DNA of 64,000 bases. It comes from Panorpa germanica (taxonomy: Eukaryota; Arthropoda; Insecta; Mecoptera; Panorpidae). The notes beneath the pieces are model-generated. The model was not told the DNA's origin and ran no database searches. It saw only the letters and a list, made by a program, of their open reading frames with translations. Location of the stretch: assembly GCA_963678705.1 (NCBI GenBank), contig OY783203.1:7564001-7628000 (forward strand). Reading direction: 5' to 3'. Positions 23,796 to 38,136 of the stretch are shown here, one piece after another (the stretch's first letter is position 1; each line of letters opens with the position of its first letter). Position numbers and translations under genes: made by a program.

Positions 23796-26247
23796 GATCA
23801 GCGCTGTATTTTCTGCTTAATAATATCATTATGTTTAACTAATTATATATGAATCTACAATCAAATATCGAATATACAATCAATCGTAGATGCATTGCTA
23901 CTAACATCAAAATCTGTACCGATAGCGGGTCCAAGCACTCTCACGACCAGATCCTCCCGCCTATTCTAAATTTGCAATTTTAAATTCATATAAATATATG
24001 AAACTAACCTAAAAATTGATAATTGTTCCGATTTTATGAACTGTGACGTCACTGTTATGAATATAACTATGCGAACCGTTTGGTGTTGATCCTGATCCCA
24101 ATATTTGAAATTTATATTCCTGGGGATATAAGGACTTTTAAAAGTAAGGATAACAGTGATGTTGATGGGGTGAAGTGGAGAGGAGGAATGTGGGTGAATT
24201 GTGAGGTAGTAACGCAGGCATGGTTATATTCCCCTATCCCTTTCCCATGCTCATTCGGAATCCCATATTCTTACTAAGGGGTGTTTTAAACGAGGGTTGA
24301 GAGTTCTAGACAAGTTTATGGGCACGTCTTCGTCATGTCATTGAATTTACAAGAGTAACTTCTATGTCTAACGTTAACAACCTCCATTTTGAATCTTATG
24401 TTACCCTAAAACCTCTAACTTGTCCTAACTTCTAACTTAAGTTTTATATTACCTTTGACTATTGTATTTCGACCATTGTGTTTGTAAACTTTTGTTAATA
24501 CATAACTTTAATTCTCCCTCACAACAAGATATTCGTATTTATTTATTTGACGTTTCAACCTTCAAATGAATAAAAACATCAAAGGGTTTTCCCATAGGTT
24601 ATACTCTTATAAATCCATCAAGAGTCAGAACTATAATTCATGTCAGATTAATAACATGGAGTGACATTTAATGAAATCTATTTTAAAGTGTGCCTTTATT
24701 GAGATTCGTTATTCGTTAAGAAAATTAATTATTGTGTAATATTTGATAAATACATTTATTATTATTGCCTTAAACACTGTCCTATTTCTATGAACAGTCA
24801 CATAACCTTCAATTCAGATTGCCAAGGGATATTTCATTATTTCACCAGGGAAAAATAAAGGTCTGGGTTGTAAAGGATAATTTTTTTTGTACAGAATTTT
24901 TTAATTTTAAATTTCTATTTTAGTTGTAACTCAAAAAGAAAATAAATTATCTTGTGGAACCCCGTTTTTCGTAAGTGTTCCGTCACAAATGTTCAAAATT
25001 CAGAGTGCAGTATAAAAAAAAACAATTTATTTATAAATTAATGATTTAAAGAATTATCACGGTACGGTGATAAGTTTTTCAAAAAATATAATACAAAATT
25101 CAGAAAATAAATTGAACTAAAAGGTAAAGTAATACAATGAAATCTGCCCCTAATATATAAAATAAAAAGTTTCATAGCAGTCTTAGCACTTTTTGCACCC
25201 TAGAGATTTCTGAGACAAATAGTTTTTTATTCTTTTAAATTTCATTGATATATGAAGTAGAATTGGGGGGTCTTCAGAAGTGAAAACATAAAGGTAAAGT
25301 AAAAAGAAACAAATGAAAATATTTTATAAAAATGAAATAGAAATGTATTTTTTTTCTATATACTACATAAAAATATTTTATATAGGCTAGACGGAGATAA
25401 ATAAATATCACTACATATATTTAAATATGTATTAAAGAGAGACGGATATAGAATATATTTTTCCACTGAAAGATGTTTCACAAAAATAAAAACATTGTTC
25501 ACTCAGCTGTAAATATACTAAGCATAAATATAGTTTAAAAAAATATATAAATTACAAGTCAAAAATGAAACATGTATTTGTCAAAAAAAAAAGGTCCGAA
25601 ATGTAATCTAGGAACTACAAGAACTATATTTGCATACTTATTAAAATTCTAAATTAAAAAGAATGTAAATAATTATTATTAATTTGTGAAACTCGACATG
25701 TTTTTTTGTGTCGATACATATGAGGTTTTCTTTGCATTTAGACAGCACACAGTGTATCTTTTACTACGTGTGCAGAGATCTTTAGAATTATTATTACCAT
25801 AATTCATTAATTTCGTACAGTTAGTACGAACTCAGAATAAGAAAATAAATAGGCACATCTTTATATAAAACAAAGTTAAAAATAAATAATAAAACTTTCT
25901 TCAAGTCTTTATAAGATATCGAGTAAACTATTTTGAATGAAAGTTTTGTGAAAATCGAATAAATAAATTTGACGAGCATTCAATCTTGTTAGTCATATGA
26001 ATAAGTTAATCTTCTTAAATTCCATTTATTCAAAACAGCTATTAGTTCTGTATCAAATTTTCAATTACTGTACATTTTACAATAGAAAATCAATACCAAT
26101 CATCCAGATTATCTGACGGCTAACAGATAGATGAGTCAGCCTGACTGGCACTCTTGAACCTGACTTGAACAACAACTGGTACACACTATACACTATACTG
26201 CACAGTGCAGCCGGAGCATACAATTCAGTATTGCTTTAGACTCGTAA
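23796..26247. other. AT-rich stretch, no gene seen
   Basis: TGACGTCA is at 24044-24051. A GC-richer stretch at 24150-24290 holds a frame without an ATG start and was not called. 26095-26247 is slightly GC-richer. Confidence 0.45.
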
Positions 26248-26498
26248 TACTTGTATAACATCAACACATTGAAAACAGCTCCTTGTAAAGTAGGTCAAAC
26301 TTATCTGCCCTTAATACAAAAAGAAGAAAATCTGATAAGGAAATGCTTTGCACATGAAAAAGTTATTACTCCATTATTTGTTGGAAATATAAAAACAAAT
26401 ACTTATCAGTTACTTACTAATGCATTAAAATTTCACCGTGAAAATTATTATGTACAAGTATGTAACCACTTTACCTATTTTATAGTAGCAATTGGTTA
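26248..26498 (+). CDS. Weak exon candidate, unrecognised
   Basis: An open frame of about 84 codons runs from 26248. It has no ATG at its start, so it would have to be an internal exon. It reads KTAPCKVGQTYLPLIQKEEN, then LIRKCFAHEKV, and ends near a donor-like CAAGTATGT at about 26496. Base composition rises only modestly and no clear acceptor precedes it. No family is recognised and chance remains likely. Confidence 0.15.
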
Positions 26499-26997
26499 CA
26501 GTAAATTGAAACATTTCATCTAATAGAAATATCCTTTTCTATTAGCTTATATTATATGCAAGTCACTTATATAAGTATATAAAAACCAAGATTACTATTT
26601 CTTAATCCTAACTAACATAGTAGTATATTTATAAAAGACCGTTTACGTAACATTTATGTAGTATATATATTTAAATAATTAAAGCATAATTTTTTGAACT
26701 AGCCACAGAACCGACGGCCTGCTACTGTAGTAATACTTGCAATCAATTAAATGAGAAACATTCAAGTCCAAAATAAATAGGACAGGTCCAGGAATCACAC
26801 ACCAAAGCATATCCGATTGCGGTAGCATTCAAACATTTAAATATCCAGCGATATGGTGAGGCATCAATACCATAACTGCAAATACATGGCGAAAGGTATT
26901 TGGTCCCAGAAAGCAAACCAGCACATCATTTATAAAAACATTGACTACTGAAGTACAATGAATGTTGTTTGTAGTTTTAAAAGTACAAAACGTTATG
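26499..26997. other. AT-rich stretch, no gene seen
   Basis: 26700-26930 is somewhat GC-richer (CCGACGGCCTGC, CAGGTCCAGGAATC), but nothing was recognised. Confidence 0.45.
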
Positions 26998-27795
26998 CCA
27001 GGTAGAAATGAATCTTGAAATTAGATTTTATAAAGCTATCTTTGCAAGCATTAGCAAGTTTTAAGCTTATTAATTTAGGTTGGTGCAAGGTTAAATGTAA
27101 CTAAGCTGAATAAACCTTACAGGATTAGCTAGTACCAATATAGAAAACGAAGCTTGTAGCTCACTTGTAAGGATATGCTATTTTAAGTTTAATAAATATA
27201 ACCAACGTACTTTTTCCATTAATAGTTTTTTCTCTATAATGTTTTATTATAGAGGCACAATGATATTTATTGGATATAATATAACTAATAATTTATAACT
27301 TGATATAACCTCTTCTATTAGCATTTAAATTTCACCTCAAAGTAATTTTTATGGTAAATAACCCTTTCTAAAAGACTATTTAATTCATGATGAATTTCAT
27401 CATGAATTCCGACACCAAAAGTAATTACCAAAGCCACTATTAAAGCTATTTCACGTATTTGACATTAGTTTTGTTACCCGAAATAAATTGTTATCATAGG
27501 CATATGCGTACTACACAAAACAATAAAAAAAATAAAAATAAATATATAAATTGGAAAACGCATGCATTTTACAAGTTTAACGCAAGTTTGCGCTACGCTT
27601 ATAAAATAAGCATAACAAATTTCATAGAACACTTTAAAAATAAGCTATTAGATAGCAAATTTTAATGCTTAATTATTAGTTTAGAGTTGTATTATATATT
27701 ATTGTAGTAGCAACCTTGCAGTTAGCTTGTATATCAAGCTTAAAAAAGGCTACTTTCAAGTTTCAAACCTGCACTCCAAGACAATTTTCTACCTG
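26998..27795 (+). mobile_element. MITE-like element M3, long copy with insertions
   Basis: The ends are CCAGGTAGAAATGAATC at 26998 and ATTTTCTACCTG ending at 27795. Three blocks match the reverse complement of the 264 bp copy at 43306-43569: 27001-27060, 27440-27500 (TTTGTTACCCGAAATAAATT) and 27740-27795 (GGCTACTTTCAAGTTTCAAA). The extra 500 bp includes a 27 bp palindrome (27382-27408). The frame 27459-27665 falls inside the element and is not a gene. Confidence 0.75.
27382..27408. repeat. 27 bp near-perfect palindrome
   Basis: AATTCATGATGAA and TTCATCATGAATT are perfect inverses separated by one base. It lies within the long copy of element M3 and is absent from the short copy. Confidence 0.85.
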
Positions 27796-29490
27796 AGATT
27801 TAATAACTCTTTTACTCCTTTAAAAATGTTTGATTTCAATTATAGTAGGTATTAGAACGTAACATTTAAGTAACATTATTTACGTAAAAGGTAACTTTAT
27901 ATTAAATAAACATTAAATACATACATATAACTGTATTTCGCGGGTCATACTCGTAATTTTGATTGGATAAAAAACCATGAGATTGTTGATTAAGGTCAAA
28001 TTAAAGCACGCCCTCGAAAACGTGCAAGGTCACATTAATATGAATTATTATCGTCAGAAATCACAATAAATAATTAAAATATGCTTACGTGACTGTAATT
28101 AGTTTTGCAAGTCGTCTGACTGTTGACCTAATACAGCATTAATACTCGTATATATAAAAGACTAGGTAATTTAAAACTCTATAAAATTATAACAAATTTT
28201 CAACATTAAATCTTCATTTATTACACAAATTTAATAATAAAATAAACCGGTCATGCGATAAATAATTCTGTCACTAAAACTTCGTTCATTCAATCATCAA
28301 CAACAATCAACAATCATTGCATCAGCTTCGAATAAAACATGGACATTAAAACATTAAGTAATATAATTTAACTTAAGTTTAACATCTAATGACAATTATT
28401 TCGCTTTTTCTAAAGGTTTGAATCAATTCCAAGGTTGTCAATCTTTCTTCGCCACGTGTTGGCAACTTACTCTATTAAGGTGTGGGTTTATTTAATGTGA
28501 TTAATTACCAAAAAAATTCACCAGTATGTTCTAGTATATTCATTTTGAAAATGTTTCTGTAAAATTGCGCGAAAAATTTTTTATTCAAAATGGCTTATTT
28601 ATAATCAGTATCAACTGTATGTTGTTTTCGGATAAAAAAAAAATTTATTTGTTAATTTTTAAATTTTTGTTGTTTCAATATATTTCTGATGTTCTATTAA
28701 TGACAACCTCCTACTATATAGTAAATAAACAAATTATATAAGTAAATAAATGAAATACAGAATTTTACAATTAAAAGAAATTAATATCAATGTCATCAAT
28801 ATTGTGTTGCATTGATTATTTAATTAGTAGGACAACTGTAGTGTATAAAATCTGGAAAAAAATATAGAAGTTTTCCTTCTTTTGTTACAAAAACTACATA
28901 CTTTAATTAATTTCAAGGTACTACCAACTTTTAATTACTGAATGTCGTTCGAAGCAAAACTTTTATAAAGCATGTAAATAAAATTACAGTTGTTTACTTT
29001 TTAATTAAATAATATCGAAACTATAAACGTAGTAAACACAATTTATTTACCTTAAATATATTTAACATTTTACTAAATCGTAATAATATTTATATTATTT
29101 AATAATATTTCTTACAATTATTCTTATTTTGTATTTCTATTCTTCAATTTCTTCTTATATAAAAAAAAGTTTTAATAATCTATTAATTCGATAAAAAGTC
29201 ACTTAATATTTCTAATAGTAATTTGTAAACTATTTTGAGGTAAAAACTAAATCGAGACCAAAACACACGGCTTTTTTAAGTTTTTAAACATACCTTCAAC
29301 GAATCACATTTTAAATTTAAATTAAATTCTGTATATACAAGAAATATAATTCGAAAAATATAAATATAAATCAAAATTCTACAAATATGATATTAAATTA
29401 AAGCAATTAAAAACAGTTTAAAGTTCATGTTCCTTATGTTAATTAGTAATGGATTACTTAAAATTCCATACACTTCATTTATAAGTAATT

Positions 29491-29494
<4 letters not shown>
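27796..29494. other. AT-rich stretch, no gene seen
   Basis: TACTCGTA occurs at 27948 and 28143. Nothing else stands out. Confidence 0.55.

Positions 29495-29528
<34 letters not shown>
29495..29528. repeat. (AT)17 microsatellite
   Basis: An uninterrupted AT dinucleotide run of 34 bp followed by a T run. Confidence 0.95.
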
Positions 29529-29538
<10 letters not shown>

Positions 29539-31121
29539 TAGCACAGAAACTGAAAAGTATAGAACATTAAATAAAATAAAAATGCAATTAATAAAATATT
29601 GGGATTGTATTAAAAATTGAATGTGTTACTTGCATAACAGTTAACAGTAGAAACAATTCATCGCAATTATATCATCATCCATCCTTACTTTGCGTTAAAG
29701 TTGCCTAGAACAGTATATATTAGTTTTTGAGTGATTATCGATAAAACATCATCAAGGTGCATTTCTAAACTTTTTAAACAACAATGTTGGAATACTATAA
29801 CAACAAATTTGTGCCAAGGTCTTCAACCAAGAGACTTCCATATGAATTGTACAATAATATTCGCATTGTTTATTTTCTAATACGAATACGTCATTATTTA
29901 CTACTTCTACATAAATATGTATACAAGCAATATACTTGCCACTATACGACTATACTTATACATATTCTCAACAATACACAACAAATTTACGAAGAATAAA
30001 TGGAACCAGTTTGTTTATCAGAAACTTGTTTTCATGTTTTTCGATAGTAAATAATGGTTGTAGTACTCGTCTATGTATACTAATAGTAAATAATGTTGTT
30101 GAAAACATTGCTAAAAATAATAACAGTATGGTTAAACTTCCGTTCAAATTTATATTCTAAGACAAAATTCACTTTAGTGGTAATTTCTTTTTTAAGTAGG
30201 TCTATTTCCATCACATTCCACCTCCTGTTAATGTTGATAATTTTACATAACATTTTACATTTATGATTAGTTGACAATCTAGCAACTTTGACTATGGAAT
30301 TTAAAAAAAATATATTATTCTAACAGAGAAATATCCAAATTAGAGGATTGTAATATTTAAATACTTTAACTTTGCCTGTCAGACACAAAATATAATCTAC
30401 AAATATAACTAGACTTTTCGTAATATATAATATAGTTTTTGAAGGAGGACTAATTGGCAAACGAAACATAACACAGTTCTTGCGTATATTTGTGTAATTG
30501 AAACTTTTTTTGATAATATCAGAATGACTCCCTCTAAATTTCTCGTCAAGCTATTTGTGATATTTGGTTTACTGACTCTAAACAATTAAGAAATTAAGCT
30601 ATGTTGACATTGTAAATTGTACTAAATCTAACAAATTCCGAGTTTATATGCAAAAAAAAATTGTTTAACCTCTCAGAGTGGTGTAACAGGTGAAAGTTGC
30701 TGATCTATTATTGATCTATTTTTCTCGAATAAAAATCTAAAAAATATACCAAAATAATAAAATTGGGATATATAAGGAAATAAAGATAATCATATTAAAT
30801 ATAATAAATTTTATTAAATAAAATATATTATTGATGACCGATGCATGTTTAGTGTACAGGGTTGAACATTAAAAATAATACTAAAAATTTATACTGCAGG
30901 ACTAAGTGGAAATGTACCAAGAGTAACATTAAACGAAACATTAGGAATGTGTCGTAATAGGACACCACTAGTTAAATACAACGAAATAAATAAAAGTAAA
31001 GCGTAATTATCTTATTGAAATATTGTCTTTTATGGCTTTATCACACGAATATTGTAATATGAGAATAGAATGTTCGCTACGGAAATGGTGTCCCTGATAT
31101 TCTACGTTTTAATAAGCAAAA
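29529..31121. other. AT-rich stretch, no gene seen
   Basis: The overlapping frames at 29784-30277 are on different strands and lack any family signature. Confidence 0.5.
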
Positions 31122-31222
31122 GGTGACAGTGGCCGAGTACTTAGGACTTACGGCAGACTGCTGTATTTTACGGTTCAATCCCCGAATCAATCGTTCGAAA
31201 TAGGTCGACGTTTTATAAATTC
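31122..31222 (+). repeat. SINE-1 copy, head joined to tail
   Basis: A tRNA-like head, GACAGTGGCCGAGTAC..., is followed by a B box (CGGTTCAATCCCCG at about 31170-31184) and then the family tail TCGAAATAGGTCGACGTT. The body between head and tail is deleted. The head resembles a Leu/Ser-type tRNA (GTGGCCGAGT). No intact tRNA acceptor stem is seen, so this is a SINE and not a tRNA gene. Confidence 0.7.
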
Positions 31223-33879
31223 AAAAAATTAGCCAATAAAAATTTAAGACGCAAAAGAATTTGAAGAAATTTATGAAAAAATTAACATTGCATTTTTTAC
31301 GAAACTTTGAAATTGATTTGTATATTTACTTTTCTGTAAAGATAACAAGCTTATCATTATCGAAGGAAGCATGTTTCAAGCTATAATTTTCTAAGCATTG
31401 TATAGTAAATATAACAACTGTAATTTTATAACATAACAACCTTTTATTATATGAGTAAAAATGCAAGAATGGAAATTTTAATTTATTCAAAAACACAGTA
31501 AACATGGCTACTTTCATTTGGAATTGTTTTGTTATATGTACGCATGGGAGTTTTAAAAATAATTAATAAGACCAAATCATACAGATTTAAATAAAAAATA
31601 CATTATTATCAATCTGCGCATGTGAGCTCATATAAGCAAAACACACACATACGTACACATAGCATATATATAAATATATTGTATGTATTTAAAACAGTCT
31701 ACATACATTTGGGAATTTCATATTTTGTTTTAGTTATGTATAATAAAACTTATGCTACGTAATTCAGCATTTGAAATTGTCTGACGAGAAATTAACGGAA
31801 GTACAGTTATTAAAAATAAGGCGTAAAATGGTGCAATTTGTGAGTTCTATTTATAGTCGAAAAGAGGATAAAACAGGTGAAAAACTGTAAAATGCATTTC
31901 AAAAGAGTGCAGAACTAAACCACGATAAGAATTATATGGACAAGTGAAACTAGTACTTTCATTTGTAAATTTGTAATACTTATTACTTAACTTATGTATA
32001 TATAATATAATATTTAATACATTAAATTACCATGTTCAATCGGATCAAGTTAAAAATAGGGATAGATTTAACGGCTAAAAATAGAAAATATTGCGAGAAC
32101 AAAAATAAAAGAATACCTAGCCTAAATATAACGGCGTAAGATTTGTAGTTAATCGAAAAACAAGATAGGAAAATATGTATAATTGTTTTAGTATATTAAT
32201 TTTGTATGGTCAAAAACTAGTTATGCAAACTGGGAGTGGCACAATGATGTGTGTCGCTTTTCTGTCTGATTCATTCATCGGCTTGATCCCTTTGATACCC
32301 GTGCAGATTTATTTAAATCAATTTACATATATAAATTTATTTTAACATACGTATACTTATTTATATATGCTAAATTATTTCCAAATCAATTATAAATATT
32401 GTTCTATGTATAAATCATTTATATTTGGGAAATACTTTTAACATAGTAAATATATTTAAGTCTCACATACTTATATATCTAGGAAGCAAGGTTGCCAAAT
32501 TGTCTGCGTGTCTTCATTCAAGAGCAAGGTGCTGTTTTACGTAGTTCCCTGCTGGTAGAGAATTAATAATCTACATATGTATAAACTTCTACAATAACAA
32601 AAACCAAATACGTTTCAGATTAGTTCATCGCAATTTATTTGATCGCAGTAGCAAATCATCGCAAAGCAAAGAGTGATGAATAGAGGAAACTGCCACATAT
32701 TCAAAATTGTATATAATTCTTATGTAAATATTGAGATAATAAGTTTAACAATACAAATTCAAATAAAAAATACTAATTCCCAAACTGTTTGCCTGCAATA
32801 ATAACCTAATAGTTTTATAAAAAGAATTTTGTTATTTTGTTTAACATAAAATTATTTTTACTGAGTTGTTGACTAATATACAGACTTGCAGCCAAGCAAC
32901 GAGTAGGACATCGGAATTTGAATTATACTAAAATGTAGATCACTGTAAAAATAATAAGAGGATAGCAAAGCGCTGAGTATACAGAAAAGTTGGCAACTTG
33001 ACAAAAAACATTCAAATGTGAAGCACATCACTAGAAATTGAACTCAAACTAATTCAACAGTAAAAAAGTAGAAAATAGTGTTTTAATATTATCAAAAATA
33101 ATTTCACATTTATATTATACTTTGCGTGAGTACCGTGGCCGAAATTGTTGCGAATGAGAGTTCCTTGTTCAAATCAGAGACCAGTTATAGTGTACAATTA
33201 TCCCGAAACTTTTAAAACGACCCTCATATTTATTATATATCAACAATCCCCTACTATATTTAGGCGCATGCGATCTATTCACTTTACACAATATCTCGTT
33301 GAAAATTTATAAATAAAATTTATAATTTTTTGATATGGTAAAATTTGTGTAACTAATTTATTTCAAATAAAATAATTTATTTTGTTGTTTTACTATTACA
33401 TACATATATGCAATTCAGGTAGATATCTGAGCTAAGATTCAACTCAAACAATGGAACGATTTTATCTACTATTTACATTGAACATATAGCATATACCCGT
33501 ATATATCTAAAATGCATGTGTATAATTATACTCAGTACAAGTAATTTGCGAACAACACTAATTATTACAGACGCATTAACGTTTTGCGTCATAGTTAGTT
33601 TCTATTTCTCAATAACCATGGAATATTGCATATCTAACCATGCACACATTTACATTTCAAACTAATGATTAGTCTGGAGTAAAATTATTTGTTACTTTAT
33701 TACTTTATAAACATTGATTTTGTTTGCAAGGTCTTACTTGGAATAAGTGTATTTTAGAAAATTTATACTCATATAAAAAAATTACTGTTATTTATTATCT
33801 TATAATATTTAACGCAAGTCTCTTTAATGCTATGTAGGTATAGTAATGGTATTTATTTAATAAACCTTTAAAATATAGC
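31223..33879. other. AT-rich stretch, no gene seen
   Basis: A weak tRNA-like piece lies at about 33128-33195 (GTACCGTGGCCGAAATTG, then TTGTTCAAATCAG). It may be another degraded SINE head. No gene is seen. Confidence 0.45.
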
Positions 33880-33939
33880 GCTGATCTGGAAATCAAATTC
33901 GAAGATATAGCAGCCAAATTTCAGCCACTGTATTATCGA
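33880..33939 (-). repeat. SINE-1 fragment, degraded head
   Basis: CTGATCTGGAAATCAAATTC then GAAGATATAGCAGC...CACTGTATTATCG matches the reverse-complemented head of 51791-51860, with a deletion over the A-box region. Confidence 0.45.
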
Positions 33940-36753
33940 TATCTATTATTAATAAGTTGTAGTACAAAAACCTTCAAACTTAATTAGTCAAAATATAAAG
34001 TGTAATTTATTATCTATATAAATGATAATATCTAAATTTAACTAAGTGAAATAAATGATAATATCTAAATCGAAATACACGTAAAAATGTTACAAAAATA
34101 ATATATCAAAATATAAGTCCATTTTACCGTAACTATAGAGTATGTAATCTTTAAATGTTATGACCAGTGTGACTAGAATTTTATCATTGTAAGATTTACA
34201 AAAATGATTAGAATAGAAAATTTACTTTTAAATTTAATGCAAAAGAAACACTGACTGTAGAATAGAACATAGCTAATATAAAAAATAAATACAAAACTAA
34301 TCCTTTAAGTTTACAGAATTCATTTTCAAGAAATCATGTATACTTGTGATTATCAACCTATTCTTCCCATATAAACAAGACACTGAATTCGTTATAATAT
34401 TAAAACAAACGATTTTGCTGAATGATAGTGATAGGCGTTAACACGTGAAATAAATATTGTATTCATAATTGAAACACTAATCTGCTGTGGAGTCATAGAT
34501 GATATTTATTTACCAATGTTGTTCATTATCAAATTCGCAGTGTGGAATAATAAAAAATATACGCTTGCATTTTTGAAATATACAATGATTTGTAATTTTA
34601 ATTTACAAATCATTTTATTAGTAACCTTCACGAGAAATGATATGCTTGTTTCTTTCTAACTTCTGCCGATGGAAGAAGAAATTTACTATACTAACATCAC
34701 GTTCATAATGATTGCAAATAAATACGTCATTAAGAGTCAGAGGTTTTGGTATAAAGTCCAGATTCGCTTGTATACACTTTTATATGTGTATATACTACTT
34801 TTATATAATATAAATATACGTCATAATTAATATTTAAGAAATGACAATTTTTAAAAAAGAATCATAATTATATTAGAATATGTTCCACGACTTTATTTTA
34901 AAACTACGTATTAATTGACTTTCTGATACTTTATTGCTTGCGTTGACAACTAACTGAATCAAAAAAATCAAAACATTCAGACAATTTGCACGGTACAGAC
35001 GTTTTTTGACTATATTAATATACATATAAGATTATTTCAACCAATTACAAAATATTACAAAATATGTACAATAATATTTTAATAGTTATACTTTTTATTT
35101 GTAAACCATTGTTATTAAATAAAAATAATTAAAAAATATTTCTGTATTGTTCCTAACAAATATAGAAACACCTTTTCTAATTTCCTCCATGCAATAATAA
35201 TGAGAAACTGTTATGGTAGTTAACAAACAAACTAAACAACTTTACAAACACTTGTAAATTTACAGTCAAGGTTCTGTCTTTTAGTTTTAAAGTAGAGAAA
35301 GACTCATTATGCCAATAGCTTTGTGTCTGTAATAGGTAGTTATGCAATAGGAGAATAGACGTAAAGGGCAACTGATTACTTCTACGTGTTCTATATACAC
35401 AATGCTAAATGTATTCTTTTATCTTTTTTTATAACCTTATTGTAAGCCTATTTCCTATCTATGCTAGAGCAGTTTGTTCAATGGTTTACAGATTTAAAAT
35501 TTATTTATAATAATTTTTATTTTTATTTTGTCAACGTCGTTCTGTTATTCTGTTAGATATCTGCCTCATCAACAGCAACCTTTATTGGCAGTTTTCACGA
35601 TGAACGTTATGAGGACAATGAACTTTAAAAAGAGACTTTTAATAAATTTTATTTAATTTTAGCCCTGGATTGCAAAATGCTGTTCGATATAGTTCTTAGT
35701 TAGATATATTTAATATGATATAGTTTTACTTAGTTTTTTAATTAGAATATTGGAATTAATAATAATCAGTTATTCATTTTGCTTTTAAAAATTTTACTTC
35801 TACTTTCATTATTTGAAAATACTTGAGCTACACTAGATCCACGAAAATCTATAATTAACTAAAATCAAATTACCGTATATATTTATTGCTCTATCCACAA
35901 TTAAAATATTTAAGTAAAAAATATTACTCTAAAAATTGAGTTATTTATTTAAGTATAGCATTTGTAATGTTCCAATATCTAAAAAAAAAAAATAATGAAC
36001 AATGTAAATTAGGAATGAATCTAAAGTAAATGAATCAAGGTATTAAAAATAAATATTAAATAAGTTATAATCTTATCATGAATTTAGATAATGGTTATTT
36101 TCCACCAGTTATTTAATTTTGCAAGTTGGATGAATTTAAAAATTAAAGGACAGTTTTCATCCGGTTAATATACTATTGGGATCCTTTTTAACCTGTTTTG
36201 AAGCATATTTCGTAGCAGCTGTCTCTCTGTAAAGGTATAAGTAGTACCTATATATCTACCTGCATGGGCATGGCAGGCCATTTACTCGGCACATTACATA
36301 AAGCCAAAGGCTATACAATATAGCAGTACACACGGACATTTCACAAAGAACGGCTGACTGTGCCTATTATTACAATTCAGTGAATTGAAATTTAAAAATT
36401 AGAAAAATGTTTTCATTCTCTTTAAAAAACATTACATTATTTGGAGGAAAATATATTTTTAGATTCTATGGGAAATTTTATCAAATAACACACGTTGGTG
36501 TATTTTGTCTACTTGTTAGTTAGTTGTATAACAATTTAACTAGATGTGGTAGATGTTTTATATAGTCTCCGGAAAAAGTTATTACTGGGGCTCTAAATAG
36601 AATTCCATTCAATGTATTCTTGCCCTAAATTCTAGTTAACGTATTGTATAATTTCCGAATAATGACCTTCTTTTTTTGGTTTCATCCTAAATTTAGGCGG
36701 AAGGATAAACTACTTCTAAAATATTTTAGAAAGTTTAGAAAATTTATATATTA
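33940..36753. other. AT-rich stretch with short repeats
   Basis: AAATGATAATATCTAAAT occurs twice, at 34019 and 34051. A hairpin with a 12 bp perfect stem lies at 34584-34614 (AATGATTTGTAA / TTACAAATCATT). No gene is seen. Confidence 0.5.
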
Positions 36754-37438
36754 GGGGGCGTCCATAAATTACGTGAGGTGTTTTTTTAAATTTTCTGTCC
36801 CTCCTTCCCCCCCTGGTGAGATGTCGTGAGATTTTATTCAACCCCCTCCCCCATCCCCCAATCTCACGTGAGATCGGCATCCGTGTCCATGATTCACTGA
36901 AATACAAACATAAACTGCATGCAGAACATACCCATGTCGCCGATAGATTTCATTTGACTCGTATTGCACCGTAACAACAAGCGATCTTAGGTATCCCCTC
37001 CAGTCTGAGACGGCTTTTTGCATTTACAAAGGTTTGGATAGGGTATCGTTGTAGTAGTGGTAACGCTTGGATAAAATTCGCCTTTATTCGGTTCTACTGT
37101 GCGAGGTAGTGCTGCCCGTATTCGGACGGCTTTGTAGCGTGCAGTCTGAGAGCTCCAGAGCGATCTCATTACATTTACATGGTTCGGATAGGTAAAGCGT
37201 AGTAGCCCGTATACGTCCGGCAGAAATTCGCTTAAATACGGTCCCATACTGAGACAGGCCTTAAGCATGTACAATCTAGATTAAATGGACCAAAATAGTA
37301 TAATTTTTTTTTGTTTCAATCAGAAAAAAAATTGCGTGATATTTGCCGAGACCCCCCCTCTCTCCAACGGAAGATTAGATGAGATTTGACTCGACCCCCT
37401 CCCCCCTTAAACATCTCACGTAATTTATGGACGCCCCC
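36754..37438. mobile_element. Non-autonomous DNA element M2, 685 bp, TTA flanks
   Basis: The left end GGGGGCGTCCATAAATTACG and the right end CGTAATTTATGGACGCCCCC are perfect 20 bp inverses, and the match continues further (GTGAG / CTCAC). TTA flanks both sides (36751-36753 and 37439-37441). A three-base TWA duplication fits PIF/Harbinger-type insertion, though the superfamily is not proven. The interior holds C-rich runs and a tandem subunit: AGTCTGAGACGGC (36999), AGTCTGAGAGCTC (37142) and ATACTGAGACAGG (37246), each with GCATTTACAAAGG-like sequence. The minus-strand frames inside (36716-37274) are by-products of this repeat. Confidence 0.85.
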
Positions 37439-38136
37439 TTATTGGGTATACTGATAGAAAAATCCTTGAAATCCTATGATATAATAAAACACCAATAATA
37501 CCGTTACCAAACTGACTATAGTTAAAAATTCCGACTCTTAAAATGTATCATTTTAAAATATTATATATTTTTAAAGATATCTTAATTTGTTTATGAATAA
37601 TTATTAGTTTACACATAATATGTTGTTGTTTTTTCTCATAATTTGTTTAAAACATGCTAATAAGACGTTTACAGATATGAAATATAACCTTGAGTACAAT
37701 ATAATGGAATAGTGGAGCAGGCCCGATCTGATGTCATTAAATAAAACTGTCTACATAAATAGGTAATCATCGGCGATATAATAAAATAGATAGACATCAA
37801 ATATTCATATAAGAAAATTTTAGTTAAGCAGCTATTCTCATCATAAAATATTACTTTGAATTAAAGTAATGAACAATTTAAAGTTTGTGTATAGATTTTT
37901 CTTATAGTCGTCAAAACAAACTTATCGTCAAAGTAATAACTAATTGTGAATAAATGCTAATAAAAATAATTATTCTTTAACGATTTAAAACAGTAAATTA
38001 AAAATTAAAAGAAGTTTATCATGTTATAAAACGTGTTTAGAAAAATAATGTAGTCTGTCAGTAAGGCGATGTAACAAGTCCAATATCACAAACAATAAAA
38101 ATAAGCCACATACAAACGGTGTATTTATTGTAACAG
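37439..38136. other. AT-rich stretch, no gene seen
   Basis: Intron-like flank upstream of the candidate exon; nothing else recognised. Confidence 0.5.

Noticed and set aside
31122-31190. tRNA gene (Leu/Ser-like, GTGGCCGAGT with a B box)
   Set aside because: The acceptor stem does not close, and the sequence runs into the SINE-1 tail, so it is a SINE head.
36716-37274. Minus-strand protein frames
   Set aside because: They lie across the TTA-flanked DNA element and follow its tandem subunits.
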